From JACVCJ01 sp052437175 (lineage in GTDB: Bacteria > Bacteroidota > Bacteroidia > CAIKAF01), in contig JBQVOK010000001.1 of assembly GCA_052437175.1 (NCBI GenBank), positions 248,001-312,000 of the forward strand: a DNA stretch of 64,000 nucleotides, written 5' to 3'. Within the stretch, counting starts at the first letter, position 1. Each line of letters begins with the position of its first letter. This document shows, one piece after another, positions 50,401 through 58,053 of this stretch. The notes below the pieces were generated by a model that saw nothing but the letters and a program-made list of their open reading frames with translations, ran no database searches and was not told the origin of the DNA. The position numbers were made by a program, and so were the translations under genes.

Positions 50401-51871
50401 TGGCCGAAATGAAACGGCATTCCGTATCAAAAGGTCGTCCGTTTACCAGCAGTTCGGTACGCAGGCGCTTCATTTTATCCCGGTAATCCGGGTGATAAAA
50501 ATGCATGCCTTTGCCCAGTTCAGGAACAAAGCTTTCGTCTACCTCGTAAATGCGGTATACTTCTTCGGTCCAAACCACCTGCTGGGTGGCTATATGCATT
50601 TCCCAGCCCCCGAGCTGACTGATGCGCTGGGCTTCGCTGAGCAGGGCCTTGCGTTTGTTCAGTTCTTCTTCACGGCGTATGCGGTCGGTGATATCGCGGG
50701 CTTCGGGCAGCAGCAGGATCACTTTGCCCTGCTCGTTAAAGATGGGTTTTATGGAAAGGTCCACCACCGAAAGATTACCCTGCGGACTGATGAACTGGGA
50801 CTCGAAGCGGGCCAGTTTACCGCGGGCGGCGCTGCGTACGGCCTTGCGGACCTTGCCGGCTTCGGCCGAATCGCGGAACCAGGGCGAATCCCATAGTTTA
50901 AGCCCGATCACGGTCTCATGTGTTACTTCGCCGTATTCGAGCGTGGTGTCGTTTATTTCGAGTATGGTACCGTCCGGACTCATCAGTCCCGAGAACTGGA
51001 ACGAAGAATTGAACAGCGTACGGAAGCGGGTTTCCGTTTCCTTGATCTGGGAAAGGTTGGTGGCAATACCTACATAACCGATGATCTCCTGTTTTTCGTT
51101 TACGATGGCGTTTACCGAAAGGTGCACGGGAATGGCGCTGCCGTCCTTGGTTATATAGGTCCACTCGCGGGAGTCGGCCGTATCGGCGCTTACCCCGGCC
51201 GTAAAAACGCCGAAGCCGCTTATTTTGGTTTTGCCGGCACGGGTAAGCTGGGCAGCGCGCTGTTTTATCTCCGATTCTTTATGGATGATGAGCGGGGTTA
51301 CATTGCCGATCACTTCTTCGGCGGTGTAGCCCAGCAGTTTTTCGGCCCCCTTGTTAAAGAAGGTGATGATGCCCGAGGCGTCGGTCCCGATCATCGAAAC
51401 TTCGGTGCTGGCATTGAGAATACCGTTCAGGTGGGTATTTACCATGCGCAGGTCTTGCTGGGCCTGTTTTATATCGCTGATGTTCACGATCTGTGATATA
51501 AAATGCAGGGGACGGCGGTTTTTATCACGAATAAGTGATACGCCGAGCAATACCCACACAATATCTCCGTTCTTGTGAAAGTAACGTTTTTCGATGGAAT
51601 AGTTGTCGCGTTTGTTCTGCAGGGTTTCCTGCAACAGCAGCAGGTCGGCATCCAGGTCTTCGGGATAGGTAATGTCCTGGAAGGTAAGGGCCAGGAATTC
51701 GCTTTCGGAATAGCCCAGCATGGCGCACAAGCGGTTATTTACCTTAAGCCATTTGCCTTTGGTAGAAACAAGGGCCATACCGATGGTAGCATGCTCAAAT
51801 GCATTTTTAAAATGCAGTAACCTGGTACCGGTGTCCAGCTGAATCCGTTGTCCCGAAACTTTGTCAACCAT
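47417..51871 (-). CDS. cytoplasmic hybrid histidine kinase (PAS x5, GAF, HisKA, HATPase, REC x2, HPt)
   Basis: 1484-residue multi-step phosphorelay kinase with no membrane helices. PAS/PAC domains occupy about 20-135, 145-270, 275-390, 400-520 and 525-650 (MALVSTKGKWLKVNNRLCAM; ITFFNKGAEKLLGYTAEEV). A GAF domain follows (660-825). HisKA has the phosphorylated H841 in FLANMSHEIRTPLNG; the HATPase has NLITNAIKFTH, DTGIGI and GSGLGLAIS. REC1 starts near 1075 (VLVVDDNENN, LFVDYHMP), REC2 near 1215 (LVVEDNILN, VIMDIQMPEMDG), and an HPt near 1385-1484 has LLHKIKSNFVLIGL. PAS and GAF inputs suggest a cytoplasmic signal (redox, ligand). Upstream lie direct repeats and two sRNA units. Confidence 0.95.
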   Translation of the reverse strand: MVDKVSGQRIQLDTGTRLLHFKNAFEHATIGMALVSTKGKWLKVNNRLCAMLGYSESEFLALTFQDITYPEDLDADLLLLQETLQNKRDNYSIEKRYFHKNGDIVWVLLGVSLIRDKNRRPLHFISQIVNISDIKQAQQDLRMVNTHLNGILNASTEVSMIGTDASGIITFFNKGAEKLLGYTAEEVIGNVTPLIIHKESEIKQRAAQLTRAGKTKISGFGVFTAGVSADTADSREWTYITKDGSAIPVHLSVNAIVNEKQEIIGYVGIATNLSQIKETETRFRTLFNSSFQFSGLMSPDGTILEINDTTLEYGEVTHETVIGLKLWDSPWFRDSAEAGKVRKAVRSAARGKLARFESQFISPQGNLSVVDLSIKPIFNEQGKVILLLPEARDITDRIRREEELNKRKALLSEAQRISQLGGWEMHIATQQVVWTEEVYRIYEVDESFVPELGKGMHFYHPDYRDKMKRLRTELLVNGRPFDTECRFISAKGTEKWVRVSGEPIWEDGELIMIRGIFQDITLRKNYELQLERSRYMLQNISDAVIEINEEFRITFVSPSFYTVFGRGDEVIGNSVFELVDTDSRQLVNERFREAMRMPGNDISAEFRYQHPEKGWIWLDVTGVFYKSAEKLGTGLITSRDITARKSLTLELERKEKMLAAIASSSKELLKNPDYIAAIARCFTFIGEATGVNRVYLFRNDPTERSCSQLIEWCSDNTSAQISNPDLQGLSFDSMPDFFAPLEQGQSFSTLVSQMPDGGTREILAGQDIRSILVIPVMHHERFWGFIGFDDCETERIWTPAENAILESFAESISEAVMRKQLELDLEQANRAKSDFLANMSHEIRTPLNGIVGFTNLLQSTPLSGIQNEYMQSVNTSAVTLMNLINDILDFSKIEANKLELDIQRFDLLRTAELCMEVIKYQAYSKQIEILINIAPTVPRIVYGDEVRIRQVLLNLITNAIKFTHNGEVELSISFSAGSSPREGIFHFSVRDTGIGISPEQQHIIFRAFEQADATITRKFGGSGLGLAISRNLVQKMGGNIQLQSALNEGSTFSFDLQLPFESYTFTDSGISLPDIRSVLVVDDNENNQIILQNILANRGMEVLLARSAQEAFLLLEKNTPGMLFVDYHMPLTNGIEFIENLRAHRSASLRELPVILLHSSAEDYTINEACKRLRISAHLVKPITADDLLYTMHNALEKHTAPAGYSGNVHRFLNERRILVVEDNILNLRLVKKIIEKNFTGIVIDEAQNGMEALPLFRERQPDLVIMDIQMPEMDGITATGLIRAEEHIHKRAHTPIIAVTAGSVKGERERCIQAGMDGFITKPFEEKELIQLIQEHFKAELVKEPFGGTHDAEDEMYRFQKDFDLDLIREHFHDDLEYMQQTFTNFCRFNLPEIEKIQLAVQNNDTTETRRLLHKIKSNFVLIGLPQVHQSMVAVENKLAETETELMPLPYMMEPLLDQIHKVIPLIQAEEVRLVQLQNTRLV

Positions 51872-51912
51872 GTGTTTCCTTACTGATTACCCATAAAGAG
51901 GTAAATCTAAAG

Positions 51913-51962
51913 CAAATATCGTGATGTTTTGCCAAATATCGAAAAAGTTTCCCCAAACTTCG
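51913..51962 (+). promoter_or_regulatory. three direct repeats, candidate LytTR-binding sites (unit A)
   Basis: CAAATATCG (51913-51921), CAAATATCG (51933-51941) and CAAACTTCG (51954-51962), spaced 20 and 21 bp. The same array with the same spacing precedes unit B. They end 32 bp before the -7 box, where an activator would act, and also lie just upstream of the kinase start (51871). Confidence 0.65.
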
Positions 51963-51994
51963 AAAAAGCAGGTGTTATGTAACGTTTCATGCTG

Positions 51995-52002
51995 TATATT
52001 TG
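51995..52002 (+). promoter_or_regulatory. -7 box of sRNA unit A
   Basis: TATATTTG fits TAnnTTTG exactly. No -33 TTTG, as expected for an activator-dependent promoter. Predicted transcript start about 52006-52008. Confidence 0.55.
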
Positions 52003-52005
52003 AAC

Positions 52006-52112
52006 TATGGTTAGACAAATAGTCTGCCATAAGTTGTATAGATTATTGTTTGGTTCAACTCTCTGTCCTTGTCAGTGAGGAGAAAAACTGCTTCGAGAGA
52101 AGCAGTTTTTTT
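52006..52112 (+). ncRNA. candidate small RNA A of a tandem pair, about 107 nt
   Basis: Predicted RNA from the -7 box to the terminator U-tract. Structure: a 5' hairpin 52006-52031 (TATGG and AGAC pair with GTCT and CCATA); an unpaired core 52034-52055 containing ATAGATTATTGTTTGG, identical in unit B; a second hairpin 52059-52079 (CTCTCTG with CAGTGAG, one mismatch); and a terminator AAAACTGCTT, loop CGAGAG, AAGCAGTTTT, T7 (52084-52112). Unit B keeps the same order and the core while the stems differ in sequence but still pair, which is what selection on RNA structure produces. No ORF of quality spans it. Ends inexact. Confidence 0.7.
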
Positions 52113-52220
52113 GTCTGTACTCTTTTATCCCTCTGTAAATGATCCGGTCCGTATGCTTAAACCTACTGTTTTTGTAGGGTATTGGGCGCTGAAAATGCAG
52201 GAAATACAGGTGTCCGGTAC

Positions 52221-52270
52221 GGATTATCGAACACTTTTTCCAAGTATCGTAAAGAGTATACCAAACTTCG
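52221..52270 (+). promoter_or_regulatory. three direct repeats, candidate LytTR-binding sites (unit B)
   Basis: GGATTATCG (52221-52229, degenerate), CAAGTATCG (52241-52249) and CAAACTTCG (52262-52270), spaced 20 and 21 bp exactly as in unit A. The last repeat ends 31 bp before the -7 box. Confidence 0.6.
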
Positions 52271-52301
52271 AAAACTTAACGGGATCTACAGGCTTATGCA
52301 A

Positions 52302-52309
52302 TACCTTTG
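52302..52309 (+). promoter_or_regulatory. -7 box of sRNA unit B
   Basis: TACCTTTG fits TAnnTTTG exactly; no -33 TTTG. Predicted transcript start about 52313-52315. Confidence 0.55.
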
Positions 52310-52313
52310 GATC

Positions 52314-52430
52314 AATGAATGACGGAGCTAAACGTTTTTCAGGCTTGTATAGATTATTGTTTGGTTATCTTTCTGCTATCACGAACGTGAGGAAGAACAG
52401 CTGTTCCGAGAGGGCAGCTGTTCTTTTTTT
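52314..52430 (+). ncRNA. candidate small RNA B of a tandem pair, about 117 nt
   Basis: Paralogue of the unit at 52006. 5' hairpin 52316-52341 (TGAATGACG with CGTTTTTCA, loop GAGCTAAA; also 26 nt long); 22-nt core 52345-52366 identical to unit A; second hairpin 52369-52395 (CTTTCT with AGGAAG enclosing CAC-GAAC-GTG); terminator AGAACAGCTG with CAGCTGTTCT (52394-52424) whose apical loop again shows CCGAGAGG, then T7 and GTC as in unit A. The structure is kept although most stem bases differ. Followed by 130 bp without features before the convergent gene. Confidence 0.7.
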
Positions 52431-52562
52431 GTCCCGGGCTAAAAGCATCGTAATTACGGCTGTTCTTTTTCCAACCCGATTCCGTACAGGAAATGGGCAT
52501 GCTGTTGCAGTACCGCCGGTTTGTTGCCTGAATGCGTTCAGCAGTGCGGGGCAGTTACGGTA

Positions 52563-55500
52563 TCAGAAAAAGGCCCGCACCTGCATGCCGGCCACGTGCA
52601 GCGGACTTATGGCCCGTCCGGCACGGCCTTCGTAGGTAATGCCCGCCTGCATATTGTTACCGATGTTTCGCTGAAAATTGGCGCTCCAGGTGCCGTTGAG
52701 GCCGTTGCCCAGACCGCTGAGCATTTCAAACGCCAGGTTGTTGTTGAGGCTGTTGTTGTACAGGATATGATGCAGTTTCAGCTGCAGGGTAAGTACGCCC
52801 TGGTTCAGGAAGTTCACTGTACTTTCTACGCCGCCCTGGTGTATATGTGCCATTTCGCCGCCGGGGTTCACCGGGTTGCTGGCATTGTTCTGGTTGCGTT
52901 TGTACTGGAAGCCGTATACAAAGGCAATACGCCAGCGGGTGTCTTTCTGTACGGTAAATTTGCCTTCGGCCCGGGCCAGGTCCAGGTTGTAGTCGCGGGT
53001 ACGCAGGAATTCGGAATTGTAGCGTTTGTTGCCTTTTTCGAACAGGGCGCTTAATGTAAACAAACGGGATACATTATAGCGGCTGCGGATCTCCCAGGAT
53101 TCCTGCGAACGGCTGTCGATACCGTTGGTGAGCAGCGAGCGGTTACGCAGGTCGCGGTACTCGATATCCACCCCGAACTTACCTTCGTTGCGGTTGATGT
53201 AGAACGTGTTCCGGAACGAATAGCCCAGGGCCAGCAGGGCCGTATCGGAATACGAAGCCGAAAAGGGACTGATCACCGAGCCGATATTGGAGTTCTGTGA
53301 TTTGCGGGTAAGGCGGTATATGGTCTGGTTGCTGAAAATGCTGAGGACCTTCTGCCAGGCCTTGCCGTTCTTCCAGCGGGCCGGGAAACGCAGGTTCAGG
53401 CTCTGGTTGAACTGTGTATTATAGGTTTTGATGTATTCCAGCGAAGGGATCAGGATCTTGATGTAATTGCCCTGTCCTGTGAACTGGGCTTCCTGGAATT
53501 CGTCCAGGTCGGGAACGCCGTTGCCGTTGTAGTCCAGCGAAGCATCCCAGAAATGTGTGCCCTGTCCGTTGGTCACCTGCAAAAAGGAATATTCCCGTTT
53601 GTTCTCCAACCCGGAACCGATCTCGTAATAGGTATTGACGGTAATGCTCTGTTTCAGGAAACGGCTGTTGTACTCGATGCGGCCGGTGGTGCTTTCGTCG
53701 TTTTTCTGTCCGGGCAGCAGCAGACTGTCCTGTACGCGCAGGGTGCGGTAATTGAGCAGGAATTTCAGGGTGTGGTTCTTACGGATCACGGCCTGGGCCT
53801 CGGCACCCATGTTCTGTCCCAGTCCGGCAAAGCTAAGGGCGTTGTTCAGCACGCGGTGGTCGGCACGTGGCCGGTAATATACCTTCCAGCTCAGGGCCGA
53901 GGTATCCGAAGAGCCCAGGTACACTTCCCAGTCGTTGAACATGTAGCTGTTGCCCAGCAGGGAATCTTTGCGGAAGACATTGTATTCGTCCTCCCCGTTG
54001 AGGCCGATCCGCAGGTATTTATGAATGTTCTTGTAAAAACGGGTGCGGTGTCGCAGAAAGCGGGTTTGTACGTCACCTTCTGTGATCTGGGCGCTGCCCC
54101 AGAAATCCAGGAACCAGCCCCGGGTATTTACCGATGCCTGCAGCTGGTTGCGGTAGGCCGTGTAATCGCTTCCCTTTATAAATGCGCCGCCGGAATACAG
54201 GATACGGCTCCGGTTTTTGGTATTCAGTTCGATCTCCAGCGATGGAATGTATTCATTGCCCTGGGGGCGCAGGCTGCTCAGGTTCAGGTCGCGGTCAAAT
54301 TCCACGGTACGCCAGCGTACAATGGGCGTAAAGGTCTTTTCTACCTGCTCGTAGGTAAGGGTGGTACGCAGGGAATTCTGTTTCTGTTCGCCCCGACCGA
54401 AGGGTTTGAGCCAGTTTATCTTTACCCGGTAGGCATAGCCGTTGTCGTCCTTATTATCGAGGGTGGAAAAGGTGTTTTTGTCCAGGGTGCTCAGGGCGCC
54501 TTCGGCTTCAATGCTCAGGCCTTTGGCTATGTCCCAGCCGCCTGCAAAGGTCATCATGCGCTGCAGGCGCGGGGCCACCAGCTGTATGGCGGCAATATAA
54601 TCGCCGGTATTGGGCCCGGTATAGCGGTATACGCGCCCGTTGGCAGTAGAACGTTCCAGTACGTAATCGCCGCTGCCGGCCGGGGTCTGACTGAAAAATA
54701 CGCGGTATTGCGCGCTGTCCGGGTTGGTGCTGTAGGTAAAGATGGGGGTAAGCACGCCGTTTACAATACTGTCGTTGCGCTTGTACAGTACTTCGCTAAC
54801 ATTAAAGGGCACCTGGCTGTAGGAGGGGCTCACGGCGTTCTGCAGACTGTCGCCCACGGATGCCAGCAGGGTCCGCTGATCGGGAGTAAGGGACTGTTGC
54901 AGGGGCTGATTTTTGAGGTCCTGTTCGGCAAAAATGTTCACACGGTACCAGGCCTTGCCCAGCTGCCATTCATTGTTCACGTGGTACATCAGGCGCCCGT
55001 AATTGCGGTCGCTGTATTCAAATTCTACCACAATACGCCGGTCCTTGGTAATGAGCTGTTTGGCGGTAAAAGTAAGTTCGGCGGTATTGTAGTCGATCAC
55101 GTAATCGTTCTCCCGGCCGCGCACCAGTTGTCGTCCGTCAATAAAAACACGTTCCGTGCCCGAGAGTACTACAATAAAACTTTCGCCTTCGCTGCCTGTG
55201 AGGCGGTAAGGGCCCTGGTTCCCCTCGATGCCCTGTATGCGGTTCTGGGCGAACTTTCCCCGGGCAATGGCCCCGGAGGCCTGTACCTGTAAAAAACCGG
55301 CCGGAGCCTTCTTTTTAAAGATCATCGTATTCTCGAACTGGGTCTGTACCTGTAATCCCTGGCCTTTTTTCAGGAAATTCAGGAAGTACGATTTCGGGCG
55401 ACTGATGATAAAATCCCCGGCAATGATCTTCTGTTTATCGATGCCCACCTGGATAAAGACCCGGTCAAAATCCTGTATGCGCTGCGTGGTACCTTCGGGT

Positions 55501-56051
55501 TGAAGGGGTACGTTCTCATCGGAGATGGCCGCCTGTATCTCCACGTTTTCGGCCAGTTTGCCGCTCAGCTGTACGTTCAGGGCCGAGTTCAGGGCCAGGC
55601 TCTGGGCGTTGCCGAACGCAATGCCGCGGGAAATACTGCCGTTCTTTTCCAGTCCGTCGGTAATAAAAATGCTTTCGTCCCGGCTTTCTTCCGGAAATGT
55701 AAGGGTAAAGGGCAGGGCAGCGGCGGCACTGTCTTTACGCAGCGGAATACGCTGTACCGTTTGCCCGAACAGGTAGGGCCAGGTTTTATAGGAAAGGGTA
55801 AGCTGCCTTACGCCCGGGTATCTTTTCAGGAACTGTGTGGTGTCGACGCTGAGTATGGCCCCGGACCAGTTGAGGCTGTATAAGCCGGGCGGCAGGGTAT
55901 CGGTGCCGGCCGTCAGGGTAAACGAAGAGGCGCGTATGCTTAGGCTGTCTACCTGTATCCGAGCGGCAAGCGGCACCTGCCGGATGATCTGTGCGTGCAC
56001 ACCCAGGCCGGTAAGGAAGAGAAAGAGAGTAAAAATGCAACGCGCGGTCAT
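52563..56051 (-). CDS. large outer-membrane beta-barrel protein of unknown function
   Basis: 1162 residues, signal peptide MTARCIFTLFLFLTGLGVHAQ. The N-terminal third contains SISRGIAFGNAQSLALNSAL, NVQLSGKLAENVEIQAAISD and PEGTTQRIQDFDRVFIQVG, a pattern seen in Bacteroidota SprA-related and other large outer-membrane proteins, though this protein is less than half the length of SprA. GTERVFIDGRQLVRGRENDY suggests a plug or SD-loop. From about 560 it is a series of amphipathic beta strands with frequent WxV/YxY ends, and it finishes MQVRAFF with the terminal Phe of outer-membrane barrels. Expression is monocistronic on the minus strand. Precise role unknown. Confidence 0.8.
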   Translation of the reverse strand: MTARCIFTLFLFLTGLGVHAQIIRQVPLAARIQVDSLSIRASSFTLTAGTDTLPPGLYSLNWSGAILSVDTTQFLKRYPGVRQLTLSYKTWPYLFGQTVQRIPLRKDSAAAALPFTLTFPEESRDESIFITDGLEKNGSISRGIAFGNAQSLALNSALNVQLSGKLAENVEIQAAISDENVPLQPEGTTQRIQDFDRVFIQVGIDKQKIIAGDFIISRPKSYFLNFLKKGQGLQVQTQFENTMIFKKKAPAGFLQVQASGAIARGKFAQNRIQGIEGNQGPYRLTGSEGESFIVVLSGTERVFIDGRQLVRGRENDYVIDYNTAELTFTAKQLITKDRRIVVEFEYSDRNYGRLMYHVNNEWQLGKAWYRVNIFAEQDLKNQPLQQSLTPDQRTLLASVGDSLQNAVSPSYSQVPFNVSEVLYKRNDSIVNGVLTPIFTYSTNPDSAQYRVFFSQTPAGSGDYVLERSTANGRVYRYTGPNTGDYIAAIQLVAPRLQRMMTFAGGWDIAKGLSIEAEGALSTLDKNTFSTLDNKDDNGYAYRVKINWLKPFGRGEQKQNSLRTTLTYEQVEKTFTPIVRWRTVEFDRDLNLSSLRPQGNEYIPSLEIELNTKNRSRILYSGGAFIKGSDYTAYRNQLQASVNTRGWFLDFWGSAQITEGDVQTRFLRHRTRFYKNIHKYLRIGLNGEDEYNVFRKDSLLGNSYMFNDWEVYLGSSDTSALSWKVYYRPRADHRVLNNALSFAGLGQNMGAEAQAVIRKNHTLKFLLNYRTLRVQDSLLLPGQKNDESTTGRIEYNSRFLKQSITVNTYYEIGSGLENKREYSFLQVTNGQGTHFWDASLDYNGNGVPDLDEFQEAQFTGQGNYIKILIPSLEYIKTYNTQFNQSLNLRFPARWKNGKAWQKVLSIFSNQTIYRLTRKSQNSNIGSVISPFSASYSDTALLALGYSFRNTFYINRNEGKFGVDIEYRDLRNRSLLTNGIDSRSQESWEIRSRYNVSRLFTLSALFEKGNKRYNSEFLRTRDYNLDLARAEGKFTVQKDTRWRIAFVYGFQYKRNQNNASNPVNPGGEMAHIHQGGVESTVNFLNQGVLTLQLKLHHILYNNSLNNNLAFEMLSGLGNGLNGTWSANFQRNIGNNMQAGITYEGRAGRAISPLHVAGMQVRAFF

Positions 56052-56116
56052 CGGCTAAAAATCACGCTAATGTACAAAATACGAACGGAATGGAACTTCC
56101 CGGGAAAAAGACCCGG

Positions 56117-56146
56117 TTTCTTGTTTCATAGTTTATTCTACTTTTG
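56117..56146 (+). promoter_or_regulatory. promoter of tdh operon
   Basis: TTTC (56117-56120), 18-bp spacer, TACTTTTG (56139-56146). The -7 box is exact; leader about 18 nt. Confidence 0.55.
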
Positions 56147-56168
56147 TGAAGTTGTTTTGACGAAAGTT

Positions 56169-57113
56169 ATGGATACGAAAGTTCTCATTATCGGTTCCCA
56201 GGGCCAGATCGGCACGGAACTTACCGCATATCTCACGGCCCGCTACGGTGCGGCGAATGTTATTGAAAGCGATATACAGCAGAAAAATCCGTCGCCCTGC
56301 ACTTTTGTAGCGCTCGACGCCACGGACAAAAATGCCGTGTACGAACTGGTGAAAAAGGAAAACATCGATACCGTATACCTGCTGGCAGCCATGCTTTCGG
56401 CCACGGGCGAAAAGTTTCCCGATAAGGCCTGGGCGCTTAACATGGACACCCTGTTCATCTGCCTGGACCTGGCCAAAGAAAAACACATCAAAAAATTATA
56501 CTGGCCCAGCAGCATTGCCGTGTTCGGCCCTACCACGCCGCGGGTGCTTACGCCCCAGTTCACGGTGTGTGAGCCTACTACAGTGTACGGCATCAGCAAA
56601 CAGGCCGGCGAACGCTGGTGCGAATGGTACCACAATAAATTTGGTGTAGACGTGCGCAGCATCCGTTACCCGGGCCTCATCAGCTATACGGCACCTCCGG
56701 GCGGCGGCACTACCGATTATGCCGTGGATATTTTTCACAAGGCCCTGCAGCAGGGTTCCTACGAGTGCTTCCTGGGTGCGCAGACCGAACTGCCCATGAT
56801 GTACATGCCCGACGCCATCCGTGCTACGGTGGAACTCACCGAGGCCGCGGCCGATAAGGTAAAGATCCGTTCGGGCTATAACCTGGCCGCTTTCAGCTTT
56901 ACGCCGGAGCAGCTGGCCGCCGAGATCCGCAAACATATTCCCTCGTTCGAAATACAATACAAACCCGACTTCCGCCAGCAGATCGCCGATAACTGGCCCG
57001 CTTCCATCGATGACTCGGTGGCCCGCGAACACTGGGGCTGGAAGCCGGAATACAGCCTTCCGCAGATGTGCAGCGACATGATTCTGCACCTGCAGGAGCA
57101 ATACGCCCTATAA
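56169..57113 (+). CDS. tdh: L-threonine 3-dehydrogenase, short-chain (NAD-epimerase-like) type
   Basis: Oxidises L-threonine to 2-amino-3-ketobutyrate with NAD (cytoplasm). 314 residues from ATG 56169; the longer reading to 55995 runs into the opposite gene. SDR features: NAD loop GSQGQIG at 9-15, and catalytic Y140-x3-K144 in TTVYGISKQAGERW. LSATGEKFPDKAWALNMDTL, WPSSIAVFGPTTPR and YPGLISYTAPPGGGTTDYAVD are characteristic of the SDR-type TDH rather than UDP-galactose epimerase. First of three closely spaced genes with the lipid kinase and rsmE (10 and 9 bp gaps). Confidence 0.9.
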   Translation: MDTKVLIIGSQGQIGTELTAYLTARYGAANVIESDIQQKNPSPCTFVALDATDKNAVYELVKKENIDTVYLLAAMLSATGEKFPDKAWALNMDTLFICLDLAKEKHIKKLYWPSSIAVFGPTTPRVLTPQFTVCEPTTVYGISKQAGERWCEWYHNKFGVDVRSIRYPGLISYTAPPGGGTTDYAVDIFHKALQQGSYECFLGAQTELPMMYMPDAIRATVELTEAAADKVKIRSGYNLAAFSFTPEQLAAEIRKHIPSFEIQYKPDFRQQIADNWPASIDDSVAREHWGWKPEYSLPQMCSDMILHLQEQYAL

Positions 57114-57123
57114 ACTACCCTAC

Positions 57124-58044
57124 ATGACTAAACACTGGTTCGTTGTATCCAACACCGCTTCGGGCAAAGGAAAGGCCGGGGCATTCATGCAGACCGTTCA
57201 GGAATTTATGAACCGGCACGGGCTCGATTTTGAACTCGATTCCCCCGATGATCAGAATACTTTTATCAAGGTATCGAAAGCCCTGCGCGCCGGTCAGCGT
57301 AATTTCCTGGTCTGCGGCGGCGACGGCACCCTGAACCAGTGCGTGAACGCTATTTTTCAGCAGTCACAAGTACCGCATGCCGACTGTAAAGTGGCTTTTC
57401 TGCCCTTCGGTACCGGTAACGACTGGATCCGTACTGCCGGCATTCCTGCCGACCCCGAAAAAGCCCTCGACATACTGATCCACGGCCGCGAAGTGCTTAT
57501 GGACGTGGGTAAGGTGACCAGCCAGTGGTTCAATGCACGTAAAGACGCCTACTTCATCAATATAGCCGGTTTTGCCTACGACGCCTTCGTAGTGGAACAG
57601 ATGGAACTGAAGTTCCGCAAGGACAAAATGGGCAAGATCGCCTACCTGCTGGCCGTATTTTCGTTCCTGCTTCGCTACAAACGTACGCAGGTAAAGGTAC
57701 GCTCGGCCGAATACAATTACGACGGCCCCCTGTTCAGCGGCTGCGCCGGTATCTGCAAATACAACGGCAACGGCATGATGCAGGTGCCACACGCCGATCC
57801 CTACGACGGGAAACTGGCCGTTACCCTGATGCAAAACACCAGCAAATGGGATGTACTGATGCAGACCAAAAACCTGTACAACGGCACCTTTATAAAACAT
57901 AAAACCATACATACGTTCCAGACGGAACATTTCACCCTGGAGTCGGACCCGCTGGTACGGCTGGAATGCGAGGGTGAGATCCTCGGTTTTTCACCCTTCG
58001 AATTTTCCGTAAAACCGGCTGCGCTCCGTATTATGGTACCTTAA
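57124..58044 (+). CDS. diacylglycerol kinase-family lipid kinase (YegS/BmrU type)
   Basis: 306 residues. The catalytic-domain motif FLVCGGDGTLNQCVNAI (GGDGT at 65-69) and the following LPFGTGNDWIRTAGIP are diagnostic. N-terminal NTASGKGKAG matches the usual NPxSG loop. The C-terminal beta domain has YDGPLFSGCAGICKYNGNGM and HADPYDGKLAV. It phosphorylates diacylglycerol, ceramide or another lipid; the substrate is not determined by sequence. Soluble or membrane-peripheral. 10 bp after tdh. Confidence 0.92.
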   Translation: MTKHWFVVSNTASGKGKAGAFMQTVQEFMNRHGLDFELDSPDDQNTFIKVSKALRAGQRNFLVCGGDGTLNQCVNAIFQQSQVPHADCKVAFLPFGTGNDWIRTAGIPADPEKALDILIHGREVLMDVGKVTSQWFNARKDAYFINIAGFAYDAFVVEQMELKFRKDKMGKIAYLLAVFSFLLRYKRTQVKVRSAEYNYDGPLFSGCAGICKYNGNGMMQVPHADPYDGKLAVTLMQNTSKWDVLMQTKNLYNGTFIKHKTIHTFQTEHFTLESDPLVRLECEGEILGFSPFEFSVKPAALRIMVP

Positions 58045-58053
58045 ATAAAAGAC

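Noticed and set aside
52069..52635. 188-codon plus-strand ORF across the sRNA pair
   Set aside because: It spans both candidate terminators and the convergent gene end. The composition is not protein-like and the repeated 22-nt core falls in different reading phases in the two units.
53553..55292. 579-codon plus-strand frame inside the outer-membrane protein gene
   Set aside because: Antisense shadow; low-complexity Val/Gly/Ala composition and no start context.
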